A program made the translations under genes and the position numbers. The notes under the pieces were generated by a model. That model was not told the DNA's origin. It saw only the letters and a list, made by a program, of their open reading frames with translations, and did no database searches. A stretch of DNA of 10,667 bases from Candidatus Eiseniibacteriota bacterium (GTDB taxonomy: Bacteria; Joyebacterota; Joyebacteria; Joyebacterales; Joyebacteraceae), in assembly GCA_030609605.1 (NCBI GenBank), contig JAUWBY010000058.1:1-10667 (forward strand), written 5' to 3'. Shown here piece by piece: positions 1-8,332 of the stretch; position 1 is the stretch's first letter; every line of letters starts with the position of its first letter.

Positions 1-13
1 TGATGGAGAGTCC

Positions 14-3000
14 ATGAGCATTAGACAGAGAACTGCTCTCCTGAGCCTCGGCCTCGCAGCCGTGCTGTGGATCGCCTATTCTGCCACGCTCGTGGCGTTC
101 TACGACGTCACGTTCACCCAGGCCGTCATCACTGGAATAACGCCTCTGGGCTGGGTCTTCCGCCTCATTCTCACGGCCTTCACGCTTGGTATTGGGCTTC
201 TGCTCAGCCACTTCGTTGAACAGCGCTCACACACCGGACTGAATGATGAGGTCATGCAGGTGCTGAGCGAGCAGACCAACTACGGCTTCGTGGCCACCGA
301 TATCGACGGAACGATCACCTACATCAACCACTACTTCGCTGACGCGCATGGGTATGAACCCGCTGAACTGACCGGGAAAAACGTTTCGATGCTGCGCTCC
401 GAGTTCCAGCCCACTCAGACCCGGACCGTGCTGAACTCGCTCGCCACCGTGGGCAGTTTCAACGCACTCGAAGAGCGGCACGTCCACAGATCTGGCTCGC
501 TCTTCACGATGCTTGTCAATGCAAGAGTACTGACCGACTCGAGTGGGGAACCCAGTACCATCGCCATAGCAGCGACCGATCTCAGAGCACATTTGGATGC
601 TACCCACGCTCTCGAACACAGGCGGGCCCTCGACCGCGCCGTGGCCGATTTCTCCCGCGCTCTCGTGCGCGACGTCTCTGTCGACATCGATGAAATACTC
701 AAGGACCTGGCGACCGCGCTCGCAGTCGACCGTGCCGTTATCCACAGATTCCGCACCGAAGGCAGGATAGACAAGACCCACGAGTGGAACCGCTACGATA
801 CATCTTCACCCGGTGGGAGTCAGCAGGATATCAGTACCGCCATGCTTCCCTGGTCCACGTCCGAGGTTCTCGCTGGGAGAAATGCCATCATCGAAGATGT
901 CAGAAACCTTCCGGAGGAGGCGGCGACCGACCAGAGAACGTTCGACATGTTGGGCGTGCGGTCGGTGCTGATGGTGCCCATCCACTCCGCAACAGAAGTA
1001 ATCGGTTTCCTCTCGTTCGAGCAGGCCTCTGCAATGAGAACCCCTCCACCCGAGGATCTGGGACCGATAGCGGCAGCAGCGGAGATGCTGGCGGCGGCCC
1101 TTCTCCGATTTGAGGCAATCGAAAAGATGAAGGTCGAGCGCGATCGCGCCGAGGGCTACCTCGATCTGGCTGAGGCAGTATTCGTGGCCCTGGGACCCGA
1201 TGGCCGCATCACCATGATCAACACCCGAGGCTGCGAGATGCTGGAGTCGATCGAGGGCGACATAGTCGGGCAGAACTGGTTTGAGCGATTCTTGCCGGAG
1301 GGTGTCCGCGAGCAGACGAGAGACGTGTTCGCGCAGCTCGTGGCGGGCGACGTCGCACCTGTGGAACACCACGAGAACGAAATTGTGACGGCCAAAGGCA
1401 ACACCCGCACGGTAGCCTGGCACAACACGATGATGTATGGCGCCGACGGAGCAATCACAGGGACTCTCAGCTCAGGCATGGACGTTACCGAGATGAGGCG
1501 TGCCGAGGCGACGCAGCAGGCCGCCTACGCAGTCGCCAGTGCTGCGCACACTACCAAAGACATGAATGAACTCTACAAGACGATCCACAGGGAGCTGGGC
1601 AAGGTCCTGAACACCGAGAACTTCTTCATAGCGCAATACGACAGCGGCACCGACACAATCACCCTTCCCTACTTTGTTGACCAGCACGACCAGAGTATCT
1701 ACGGCTCCTTCCCGGCGGGAAGGAGCCTCACAGCCAACGTCATACACAATGACAGGCCCCTCTTGCTCGACCGCGCCGCGGGCGACGCGATGGTGGCAAG
1801 CGGAGAGGTCGACATGATCGGAACTCCAAGCGACATCTGGCTGGGCGTCCCGCTCCACGCCCGAGACGAGGTCATTGGAGCGATCGTGGTTCAGAACTAT
1901 GAGAACGAGGACGAGTTCGATGAGAATGATCTGGAGATGCTGAAGTTCGTGTCCGGGCAGATCGGCACCTCGATCGAACGCGGGCGGGCCGAGAATCAGC
2001 TGCGCTTCCTGAGTTCGATCCCGACTCAGGTGTCCGACGGTATCATGGTGACGGATCTCGAATTCAGGATCACGTACGTCAACAGGGCAGCCGAACTGAT
2101 CTACGGTTATGACCACGACGAACTCCTGGGCCTGGTTCCCGACACGCTCAATGCAGAACCCTCTGCATCCAGCATCCACGCAGAGATGGTCGAGACTGTA
2201 ACCTCCGGCGGGGTATGGCACGGAGTCAACCTCAACAGACGTCGGGATGGCACAACATTCGACTGCGAGATGACCGTCTCACCGATGACGGACCCCGATG
2301 GCAAGCCATCCTCCTATGTTCTGATTCTGAGAGACATCACTGACCGGAAGCGAGCCGAGAAGCTGCTTCATGCCGTGAACTCGACGGCGCTTGCGATGGC
2401 TCGTGCGTTGACGCCGGAGCAGGTTCTTGACACTGCTGCAGCCTCGCTCAGGGATCTGAACATATGTACTAAGACTTTCATGTTGGACGATTCGTCCGAA
2501 GCACCAGTGCTCGCAGAGCCACTGTTCACAGAGTCCATGGCCTCTCACGACGAGCCCGACAGTGACGGAGTACCGTCATCCGTGAGCGGTTCGAACGGAA
2601 CCACAAGCCTCGAACGGGTTCGCATCCGCATGCAGGAGTTCGGTCCCTCGAGGATCACGCTCCTTGAGGGTAACAGCGTCTTCCTCGAAGACGGGTTGAG
2701 CATCGTCGGAGACTCATTCAGAGATGCGGCCGTGTGCCCGACAAGCACGGGTCACGGTGAGGAAACCTCGCATCTTATCGTAGCTCCGCTTGTTGCCGAC
2801 GGAAAGATGTTCGGCGCTCTGTTGATGCTGTCTCCCGATCTCCGACGAACCGATGTGGCGATTCTGACGGCATTCGCAAACCAGATAGCGGCGTCGTGGC
2901 GGAAGGTCAACATACTTGGCAAGCTCGAGAAGAGTCTGCTGGAGCTCTCCGAAGCTCAGGGGCAGCTCTTGCAGGCACAGAAGATGGAGGCCATAGGCCG

Positions 3001-4108
3001 GCTCGCGGGAGGTGTCGCTCACGACTTCAACAATCTCCTCACCGCCATCACCGGGTACTCGGATCTTGCGCTTATGAAGATGGAAGAGGATAGCCCCCTG
3101 AGATCGTACATTACAGAGGTCAAAAAGGGGGCCGAGCGAGCGGCCGGCCTCACTGGCCAGCTTCTGGCGTTCAGTCGCAGGCAGCCGCTCGAGCCGAAGA
3201 TCCTTGACGCGGGCAGCATCATCGCCGACCTCGAGAAGATGATGAAGCGGCTCATCGGAGAAGACATCGCACTTCACACAGACATTGCCAACGAGCTTCC
3301 CCGCATCAAGGCGGACGCCGGACAGATCGAGCAGGTGCTCATCAACATGGTCGTCAACGCGCGCGATGCAATGCCACACGGAGGCCGCCTGACCGTGAGC
3401 GCCAAGTGCGTCCACGTCAGCGAGGGCGATTGCCCATCCCAGGGCAATTGCGCGTCCGGAGACCACATCCGCATCTCGATCACGGATTCCGGAACCGGCA
3501 TACCCCCCGAGGTCCAGGACAGGATCTTCGAGCCATTCTTCACAACCAAGGGACGCGGCGAGGGCACCGGTCTCGGGCTTGCGGGCGCCTACGGTATCAT
3601 CTGTCAGCATGAGGGATGGATCGACATTGAGTCGGAGATCGGCCACGGCACAACTTTCCATATTTACATACCGACGACGGATGCCGAACTCGACGTTCCG
3701 TCGGGTGATGTGTCCTCTGAGACCACAGAATCTGGACGCGGCGAACGCATCCTGCTCGTAGAGGATGAACCTCTGGTGAGAGAGTTCGCAGTGGGCGCAC
3801 TCAAGGACAGCGGCTACCGCATTGTTGCCGCCGAGAGCGCAGAGCAGGCCCTTGAGCTGTTTGACCGGGAAGAGGGGCGATTCGATCTCGTTTTCAGTGA
3901 CGTTGTCCTGCCCGGCAAGAGTGGCGTTGTGCTTGTGGACGAGCTTGTAGCTCGCGCCCCGGATCTCGGCATCCTTCTGAGCAGCGGCTACACGGACCAG
4001 AAATCACAGCTGCCGCAGATCCGCGAGCGCGGATACGAGTTCCTCCAGAAGCCATACGAACTCAAGAGCCTGCTCGAAGCCATCCGGAAGTCCATGGAGC
4101 CGAACTAG
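14..4108 (+). CDS. Membrane-bound hybrid sensor histidine kinase with alternating PAS and GAF domains and a C-terminal receiver
   Basis: Autophosphorylating sensor kinase with its own receiver domain; the signal is unknown. Two hydrophobic segments (about residues 7-29 and 46-67) leave only a short external loop, so sensing is probably cytoplasmic. Domains by eye: PAS 81-190, GAF 205-365, PAS 377-495, GAF 505-655, PAS 661-778, GAF 785-962, a short coiled stretch, then HisKA with phospho-acceptor His1003 in 'GGVAHDFNNLLT'. D1004 and N1007 fit the DxxN phosphatase motif, so it may also remove phosphate. The ATPase core is complete: N-box N1111/N1115, G1 'DSGTGIP' 1158-1164, F-box 'FEPFFTTK', G2 'GEGTGLGL'. 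The receiver has acidic E1250/D1251, phospho-acceptor D1296, S1324 and K1346. There is no HPt or DNA-binding output, so a separate partner is expected. The ATG has GGAG at 5-8, five bases upstream. Function class is certain; ligand and partner are not. Confidence 0.95.
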   Translation: MSIRQRTALLSLGLAAVLWIAYSATLVAFYDVTFTQAVITGITPLGWVFRLILTAFTLGIGLLLSHFVEQRSHTGLNDEVMQVLSEQTNYGFVATDIDGTITYINHYFADAHGYEPAELTGKNVSMLRSEFQPTQTRTVLNSLATVGSFNALEERHVHRSGSLFTMLVNARVLTDSSGEPSTIAIAATDLRAHLDATHALEHRRALDRAVADFSRALVRDVSVDIDEILKDLATALAVDRAVIHRFRTEGRIDKTHEWNRYDTSSPGGSQQDISTAMLPWSTSEVLAGRNAIIEDVRNLPEEAATDQRTFDMLGVRSVLMVPIHSATEVIGFLSFEQASAMRTPPPEDLGPIAAAAEMLAAALLRFEAIEKMKVERDRAEGYLDLAEAVFVALGPDGRITMINTRGCEMLESIEGDIVGQNWFERFLPEGVREQTRDVFAQLVAGDVAPVEHHENEIVTAKGNTRTVAWHNTMMYGADGAITGTLSSGMDVTEMRRAEATQQAAYAVASAAHTTKDMNELYKTIHRELGKVLNTENFFIAQYDSGTDTITLPYFVDQHDQSIYGSFPAGRSLTANVIHNDRPLLLDRAAGDAMVASGEVDMIGTPSDIWLGVPLHARDEVIGAIVVQNYENEDEFDENDLEMLKFVSGQIGTSIERGRAENQLRFLSSIPTQVSDGIMVTDLEFRITYVNRAAELIYGYDHDELLGLVPDTLNAEPSASSIHAEMVETVTSGGVWHGVNLNRRRDGTTFDCEMTVSPMTDPDGKPSSYVLILRDITDRKRAEKLLHAVNSTALAMARALTPEQVLDTAAASLRDLNICTKTFMLDDSSEAPVLAEPLFTESMASHDEPDSDGVPSSVSGSNGTTSLERVRIRMQEFGPSRITLLEGNSVFLEDGLSIVGDSFRDAAVCPTSTGHGEETSHLIVAPLVADGKMFGALLMLSPDLRRTDVAILTAFANQIAASWRKVNILGKLEKSLLELSEAQGQLLQAQKMEAIGRLAGGVAHDFNNLLTAITGYSDLALMKMEEDSPLRSYITEVKKGAERAAGLTGQLLAFSRRQPLEPKILDAGSIIADLEKMMKRLIGEDIALHTDIANELPRIKADAGQIEQVLINMVVNARDAMPHGGRLTVSAKCVHVSEGDCPSQGNCASGDHIRISITDSGTGIPPEVQDRIFEPFFTTKGRGEGTGLGLAGAYGIICQHEGWIDIESEIGHGTTFHIYIPTTDAELDVPSGDVSSETTESGRGERILLVEDEPLVREFAVGALKDSGYRIVAAESAEQALELFDREEGRFDLVFSDVVLPGKSGVVLVDELVARAPDLGILLSSGYTDQKSQLPQIRERGYEFLQKPYELKSLLEAIRKSMEPN

Positions 4109-4123
4109 CGCCTGCGGATGCGC

Positions 4124-6469
4124 CTACTTCAAGAGCACCATCGATCTCTTGTCGGAGAACTCTCCTGCCTCCATTCCGAAGAAGTAGACCCCACTCGCAA
4201 CCGTTCGCCCGAGATCGTCTCGACCGTCCCAGACCACGCTGTGCCGCCCGGAATCCAGAACGCGATCAACGAGGGTGCGAACCAGTGAGCCCGAGACGTC
4301 ATACACCCGCACACTGACGCGCGTGCGCTCAGGAAGCGCGTAGCGGATCGCCGTCATCGGGTTGAATGGATTCGGCTCGTTCTGCGCCAGAATGAAGCGT
4401 CCGGGGATTCCCGCTTCAGGATCATCCGGCACCGCGGTTGACGTACTTGTGGCAGTGGTCTCGCTGTGATAGAAATCGTGCTTCGTCACCGTGATATCGA
4501 GCGTTCCGGGCGACGCGATCGGCGGCGTGAGCGAAATGGAAACGAACCCGGCGGCGTCCGTGTAGCAGGCTTCCGTAACACCGTCGTCAGCCTTCTCGAT
4601 GTGCACGAGCGCATACTCAACGGGACCACCTCCGGACACGTTCACCGTGACGTCGAAGCTTGCAGCTCCGACCGGCACTTCGGCGGCGTGACTCACGTCG
4701 AAGGTGGCCGGAGGGTCCGCCCAGATATCGACCGACGGATCGCCGAGGATGTTGTACATCTCGAAATACCTGTGGGTGCTTCCACCACCGCCGTAGTGCT
4801 GATAGAGGTGATAGAGTGCCCGATGGCTGATCCCGCAGGCCCAGACATAGCCCTCACCGAAGCAAGCCTCGAAGGCCCCCTTCTCGAGAACGTCGTCCTG
4901 ACCCCAGTACGATGTCACAGAGGATCCCCAGAACACAAGGGCGCCCTTGCCGGAGGCATTGGTCCAGGTCTCACCGAAGCACGAGGAGCTGTACTGCCCC
5001 GTCAAGCAGGAGTAGCTGTGAATGAGCGGGAGCATTTCCTGGTTGGTGAGGTTATTGACGTCCGTAGCGATGAATCGGGGACCGTCGTCCCAGTAGGTCA
5101 CCGATCCGTGACCTGAGAAGATGCCGAGCGATCGGCCGTCGTTGAAAGCATCCCTGACTTGCTGGGTGGTTGCATGATACGTGTGGCAGTAGAGCCTCTG
5201 CGAATAGTACCCCAGTGCGTCGAGGTACTGTCGGATGACGTAGTCATGCGTGCCCTCAGAGACCTCGTAGTTGTCGTTGGAGGCCATGAAGACGGCGTTC
5301 TTGATCCAGGCGGTCCCGCTCGAGAGGTTGAATCTCTCGTAGTCGACCGTCTTATTGACGAGGTTCGTGACCTGGGAAGCCGTCGTGCAGGAAAACCTCC
5401 CGATCCAGATATCGGGCTGCCAGTCGGACGCTCCATCCATGGTTGCGTAGTATAGGTCGGTCGATGGACTGCTCGACTGTGTGCCGACCCAGTGACTGAT
5501 GTAGCCGGTGTCACCGACCAGCAGGACGAATGTTGGGGGTACGTCCCAGTTGTCGTACGCATCCTGAATGTAGGTCTTGATGTTCTCCTTGGTGTTGCCG
5601 CCAGGGATATCCGATGTCCGGACAACCGTCACATCGAAGCCCTTCTGCGACTTCCAGTCGGCCAACGGCTGGATAGCGTCGTGGAAATTGTCGTGGGTGA
5701 TGATGAGATAGCCTATGGGAAGTGGAATCGTATAGCGCCCCGCGAAACCGGTGTGATTCACAAACATGTCCGACGCCAGTTTCCCGGAGTAGTGGTTGCC
5801 GTGCCTCTCGAGGAGTCGCAACGTCTCCGGGAGATCTCCGCCCGTGAACTCCACCTCGAGCGTGATCTGCGTGCAGTACTCGATCTCACCCGAAACCGGG
5901 CAGTATCTGACTGGATTCACCTCAAGCAGCACAAAGTCGTGACCGCGCACCGTCCCCCCCTCACCGATGCCGGCAAGAGCGGCGGGCACCAGGGAGGAAC
6001 CTGAGTAGTACTCCTCCGAGAACGCGAACTCCGCATCTCTGACGGCTCCCGGGATCTTCTCGATAGGCGCCTGGAGTGGAAACAACCGGTGATCAATCCC
6101 CAGCGAAGTGAGCGTTGCCACGCGGGTCTCTGCAGAAAGCACCCGAATCGTGGCCTCCGCCCCGCGCGGGATCTCCACGAGCTCGCGGATCACCGGAAGC
6201 GCAGCCTCTCCGACCACTGCGGTCGCACCGTAACCTGGGAGACGCAGGTAGGTGTAGATGCTGCCGTCCGTCGTCTTCTCCTCGGCATTCACCCCGGAGA
6301 TCTCGATATCGAGCACAACGTGATTCATATCGGAGGTGACTGTGCTGATCAGCGGCCGCGTCTCCGACCCGCTGTCGAAGGAAATCCACCGATCACCATC
6401 GGCGAACGACACGGAAACAAGAAGGGCGAGCAGAGCTACAGTGAGCAGGAACCCATTTGTCAGCTTCAT
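4124..6469 (-). CDS. Secreted gingipain-type C25 family cysteine peptidase with FlgD-Ig-like C-terminal module
   Basis: Predicted exported cysteine endopeptidase of 781 residues. A signal peptide (charged start, hydrophobic core about 7-22) probably cleaves after 'SVSFA' at residue 23. Residues 24-245 look like the C25 propeptide region. The catalytic domain spans about 250-585, starting 'GYLIITHDNF'. The expected dyad is visible: His454 in 'FSGHGSVTYW' and Cys488 in 'HSYSCLTGQY'. 'YNILGDPSVDIW' closes the domain, as is usual in this family. A beta-rich linker domain follows (about 588-675), then a FlgD-Ig-like module (about 690-781) opening with 'NEPNPFNPMTAIRYALP' and ending 'SMVLLK'. Such tails resemble type IX-type sorting domains, but whether type IX secretion is used cannot be seen here. 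The start follows a GGGGGAAGGA ribosome site. The gene converges on the kinase gene and has its own promoter. Substrate is unknown; specificity like the Arg- or Lys-gingipains should not be assumed. Confidence 0.93.
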   Translation of the reverse strand: MKLTNGFLLTVALLALLVSVSFADGDRWISFDSGSETRPLISTVTSDMNHVVLDIEISGVNAEEKTTDGSIYTYLRLPGYGATAVVGEAALPVIRELVEIPRGAEATIRVLSAETRVATLTSLGIDHRLFPLQAPIEKIPGAVRDAEFAFSEEYYSGSSLVPAALAGIGEGGTVRGHDFVLLEVNPVRYCPVSGEIEYCTQITLEVEFTGGDLPETLRLLERHGNHYSGKLASDMFVNHTGFAGRYTIPLPIGYLIITHDNFHDAIQPLADWKSQKGFDVTVVRTSDIPGGNTKENIKTYIQDAYDNWDVPPTFVLLVGDTGYISHWVGTQSSSPSTDLYYATMDGASDWQPDIWIGRFSCTTASQVTNLVNKTVDYERFNLSSGTAWIKNAVFMASNDNYEVSEGTHDYVIRQYLDALGYYSQRLYCHTYHATTQQVRDAFNDGRSLGIFSGHGSVTYWDDGPRFIATDVNNLTNQEMLPLIHSYSCLTGQYSSSCFGETWTNASGKGALVFWGSSVTSYWGQDDVLEKGAFEACFGEGYVWACGISHRALYHLYQHYGGGGSTHRYFEMYNILGDPSVDIWADPPATFDVSHAAEVPVGAASFDVTVNVSGGGPVEYALVHIEKADDGVTEACYTDAAGFVSISLTPPIASPGTLDITVTKHDFYHSETTATSTSTAVPDDPEAGIPGRFILAQNEPNPFNPMTAIRYALPERTRVSVRVYDVSGSLVRTLVDRVLDSGRHSVVWDGRDDLGRTVASGVYFFGMEAGEFSDKRSMVLLK

Positions 6470-6492
6470 TTCCTTCCCCCAGTGGATGACAT
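6466..6492 (-). other. Possible nine-codon leader ORF overlapping the peptidase start
   Basis: In the predicted 5' leader of the peptidase mRNA, an ATG at 6492-6490 opens a frame encoding MSSTGGRK. It ends in a TGA (6468-6466) that overlaps the peptidase ATG as ATGA. The peptidase ribosome site lies inside this mini-ORF. Its own ribosome site is poor: GAG only four bases upstream, and GGAGAG too far away. It may couple or tune peptidase translation, or be chance; nothing proves that it is translated. Confidence 0.25.
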
Positions 6493-6548
6493 GGATCTCA
6501 GACTGGCCTCTCCGACGTCCTTGGTCAGCCGGATAGAACCAATATTAT

Positions 6549-6577
6549 AGTATAACACATAAGTCTATGCACGTCAA
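6549..6577 (-). promoter_or_regulatory. Sigma70-like promoter of the C25 peptidase gene
   Basis: Read on the minus strand, TTGACG (6577-6572) is followed after exactly 17 bases by TATACT (6554-6549). The spacer ends in TGT, giving an extended -10 (TGTTATACT). Each hexamer matches consensus at five of six positions. A perfect TATAAT (6549-6544) overlaps it as an alternative -10, but with a 22-base spacer. The AT-rich patch stands out from the GC-rich surroundings. Transcription would start near 6541, leaving a leader of about 70 nt before the peptidase ATG. This makes the peptidase independent of the radical SAM gene upstream of it. Confidence 0.7.
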
Positions 6578-6618
6578 TGAACTAGCAGGGAGCGACATGG
6601 GGTTCTGAGCGCGGGAAG

Positions 6619-6638
6619 TGATCTGATCTGATCTGATC
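6619..6638. repeat. Four tandem copies of TGATC
   Basis: Four perfect copies of the pentamer TGATC occur head to tail between the radical SAM stop and the peptidase promoter, giving four GATC sites spaced five bases apart. The array lies about 40 bases upstream of the -35 box. It could be a simple slippage-prone repeat, a cluster of GATC methylation sites or a protein-binding site; the sequence does not decide. Confidence 0.6.
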
Positions 6639-6664
6639 CGGTCCGGGCTGGGCAGGCTGTTCAC

Positions 6665-8332
6665 TCACTGTCTCCCTCGCGACCGCGGCAGGGCCTTCTC
6701 GTATGCCGACCTCAGGACGTCATTCGGAGGCCCCGAATCAACTGTATCCCACGGGAACAGCTCATCCGCACCGTACTCCCTTCCAGCGATCCACTCAGCG
6801 TCCACGCCGGCCCGCTTGAGCGCGGCCTTCCACGGCACGCCTTGAACGGCGACTGCCACGATTGGGCCCGCCAGCTCACGCCCGCCGCGCGCCAGCACAG
6901 CTTCTCGCCTCGCCTCCCGCGGTCCGGCACTCGTGCACTGCACGCGGGGCTTCGCGGAAAGCAGACGGCGAACCGTAGCGATCTTCTCGCGGAGTTCCCG
7001 TTCATTCACCGCGGGCGCCCACTGCAGCGGCGTTCTCGGCTTGGGCACGAATGGAGAGAGGCTGACCGTAATTCTGGTCCTGCTCTCGCGGGATGTCGCA
7101 GACTGAGCTCGCCGGACAAGTCCGGCTATCGCCTCCACGTCTTCGTTCGTCTCACCCGGGAGCCCCAACATGAAGTATAGCCTCACAGTCTTCATGCCTG
7201 CCTCTGAGGCAAGAGCTACGGCACGGAGTATCACCGCATCGCTCGTTCCCTTCCCTATTCGCCGGCGCAGCAGCTCTGTCCCGGCTTCGGGAGCAAGCGT
7301 AGCGGTTCTCACACCACAGTCAACGAGGAGACCGGCCAGCTCGGCATCGACGCTCTCGATTCTCAGAGACGCTACGCTTACCTCGACACCCGTCGTTTGA
7401 AGCTCACGGAGTATCCGGCGGATCTCCGGATGGTCACCCAGCGATGCGCTCACCAGACCGATTCGCTTCGCGAACGGCAGAGCCTCTCGCACCCGTTCGA
7501 TGACCTCCTCTGCGGGTCTGTATCGAACAGCTCCGTAGATGTGACCGGCTGCACAGAAGCGACATCCCCTCCGGCAGCCGCGAGAGATCTCGATCAGGAA
7601 CATGTCGTCGAAATACGCGTCGGACGAGAGAACAACGCTCTCAGCGAACTCGCCCGAACCGCATGCACAGCGAATCGGCAAGGAAACATCTTCTTCAGAC
7701 GAGAAGCTCCCCAGCCTGCCGGCTTCGTCGCGCTCCACATCGACAAGAGCCGGGACGTAGATACCGGGAACTCGAGCCAGCGCCCGGACCATCGCCTCCC
7801 GCCCGCTCGCCCGCTCAGAGGAGAGCGTTGCCAGAAACGGAGGGAGCAGCTCGTCGGCTTCGCCTACCAGCACCGCGTCGACGATCGGTGCAATCGGTTC
7901 CGCGTTCAGGTACGCGCAGAATCCCCCGAAGACGACGAGGGGGTCACGCTCTCCTCTGTCGATGGCAAACGGTGCGATACCTGCCGCGTCGAGCACGCGG
8001 ACAACATTGAAGTAGTCATCCTCAAACGAGATGGAGAACGCGATGACGTCGAAATCCCGTAGCGGTGTACCGGTCTCATAGCTTCGGCCCAAATGGCCTG
8101 ATCTCTCGCCCCAGAAAGCCCGCTCGCAGCGGACCCCGTCCTCCGAGATGAGAAGCCCAAGAGTGATGTGGAAACCGAGATTGCTCATGCCGAGCGAGTA
8201 GTCAGCGGGATAGCAGAGAGCAACGGAGAGCTCTCGCCCTCCGCCGCTGATCGGTCTGGGTTGGTCAGTCAGCCACGTCTCTCGCCTGCCGTCGGTGGAT
8301 CCGTCCTCGCGCCGACGTCGTTCGCGAGGCAT
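6665..8332 (-). CDS. Radical SAM protein with B12-binding-like N-terminal domain (COG1032 type, related to TIGR03960)
   Basis: Predicted 4Fe-4S enzyme that cleaves S-adenosylmethionine to start radical chemistry; the substrate is unknown. Residues about 33-165 form a B12-binding-like domain ('YPADYSLGMSNLGFH', 'VVFGGFCAYLNAEP', 'VLVGEADEL'), but I see no DxHxxG cobalamin-ligand motif. The radical SAM core begins at about 243. Cys253, Cys257 and Cys260 in 'SRGCRRGCRFC' give the canonical CX3CX2C cluster site. Further family-typical blocks are 'SASLGDHPEI' (295-304), 'LAPEAGTELLRRRIGKG' (346-362), 'MLGLPGETNEDV' (388-399) and 'SPFVPKPRTPLQW' (426-438). The C-terminus has 'FPWDTVDSG' (526-534), which matches the end of TIGR03960-like proteins, but it stops before the Cys-rich tail I recall for that family. 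No DUF2344 partner follows. The start overlaps the TPR gene stop (TGATG) with only a weak AGG nearby, so translation is probably coupled. Class is confident, reaction unknown. Confidence 0.9.
   Translation of the reverse strand: MPRERRRREDGSTDGRRETWLTDQPRPISGGGRELSVALCYPADYSLGMSNLGFHITLGLLISEDGVRCERAFWGERSGHLGRSYETGTPLRDFDVIAFSISFEDDYFNVVRVLDAAGIAPFAIDRGERDPLVVFGGFCAYLNAEPIAPIVDAVLVGEADELLPPFLATLSSERASGREAMVRALARVPGIYVPALVDVERDEAGRLGSFSSEEDVSLPIRCACGSGEFAESVVLSSDAYFDDMFLIEISRGCRRGCRFCAAGHIYGAVRYRPAEEVIERVREALPFAKRIGLVSASLGDHPEIRRILRELQTTGVEVSVASLRIESVDAELAGLLVDCGVRTATLAPEAGTELLRRRIGKGTSDAVILRAVALASEAGMKTVRLYFMLGLPGETNEDVEAIAGLVRRAQSATSRESRTRITVSLSPFVPKPRTPLQWAPAVNERELREKIATVRRLLSAKPRVQCTSAGPREARREAVLARGGRELAGPIVAVAVQGVPWKAALKRAGVDAEWIAGREYGADELFPWDTVDSGPPNDVLRSAYEKALPRSRGRQ

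Noticed and set aside
1..13. TGA at the window start as the stop of an upstream gene
   Set aside because: Only three bases support it, and no upstream sequence is available to show a reading frame.
1472..2221. 249-codon minus-strand frame inside the kinase GAF/PAS region
   Set aside because: Antisense shadow with no domain signature, no ribosome site and a covering gene that is certain.
2714..3661. 315-codon minus-strand frame opposite the kinase core
   Set aside because: It overlaps the invariant HisKA and ATPase motifs on the other strand and is explained as a GC-rich shadow frame.
4108..4123. GCGC...GCGC hairpin between the convergent kinase and peptidase genes as a terminator
   Set aside because: Only a four-base stem with an eight-base loop and no T-run on either side. 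Termination here, if any, is not visible as a Rho-independent signal.
6521..6542. TTGGT/ACCAA inverted repeat at the start of the predicted peptidase leader
   Set aside because: A five-base stem with a 12-base loop is expected by chance. It could be a weak 5' hairpin but is not supportable as an operator or riboswitch.
6578..6664. Terminator for the ftsZ-TPR-radical SAM unit
   Set aside because: The stretch after the radical SAM stop has CCGG repeats and the TGATC array but no stable stem followed by T residues.
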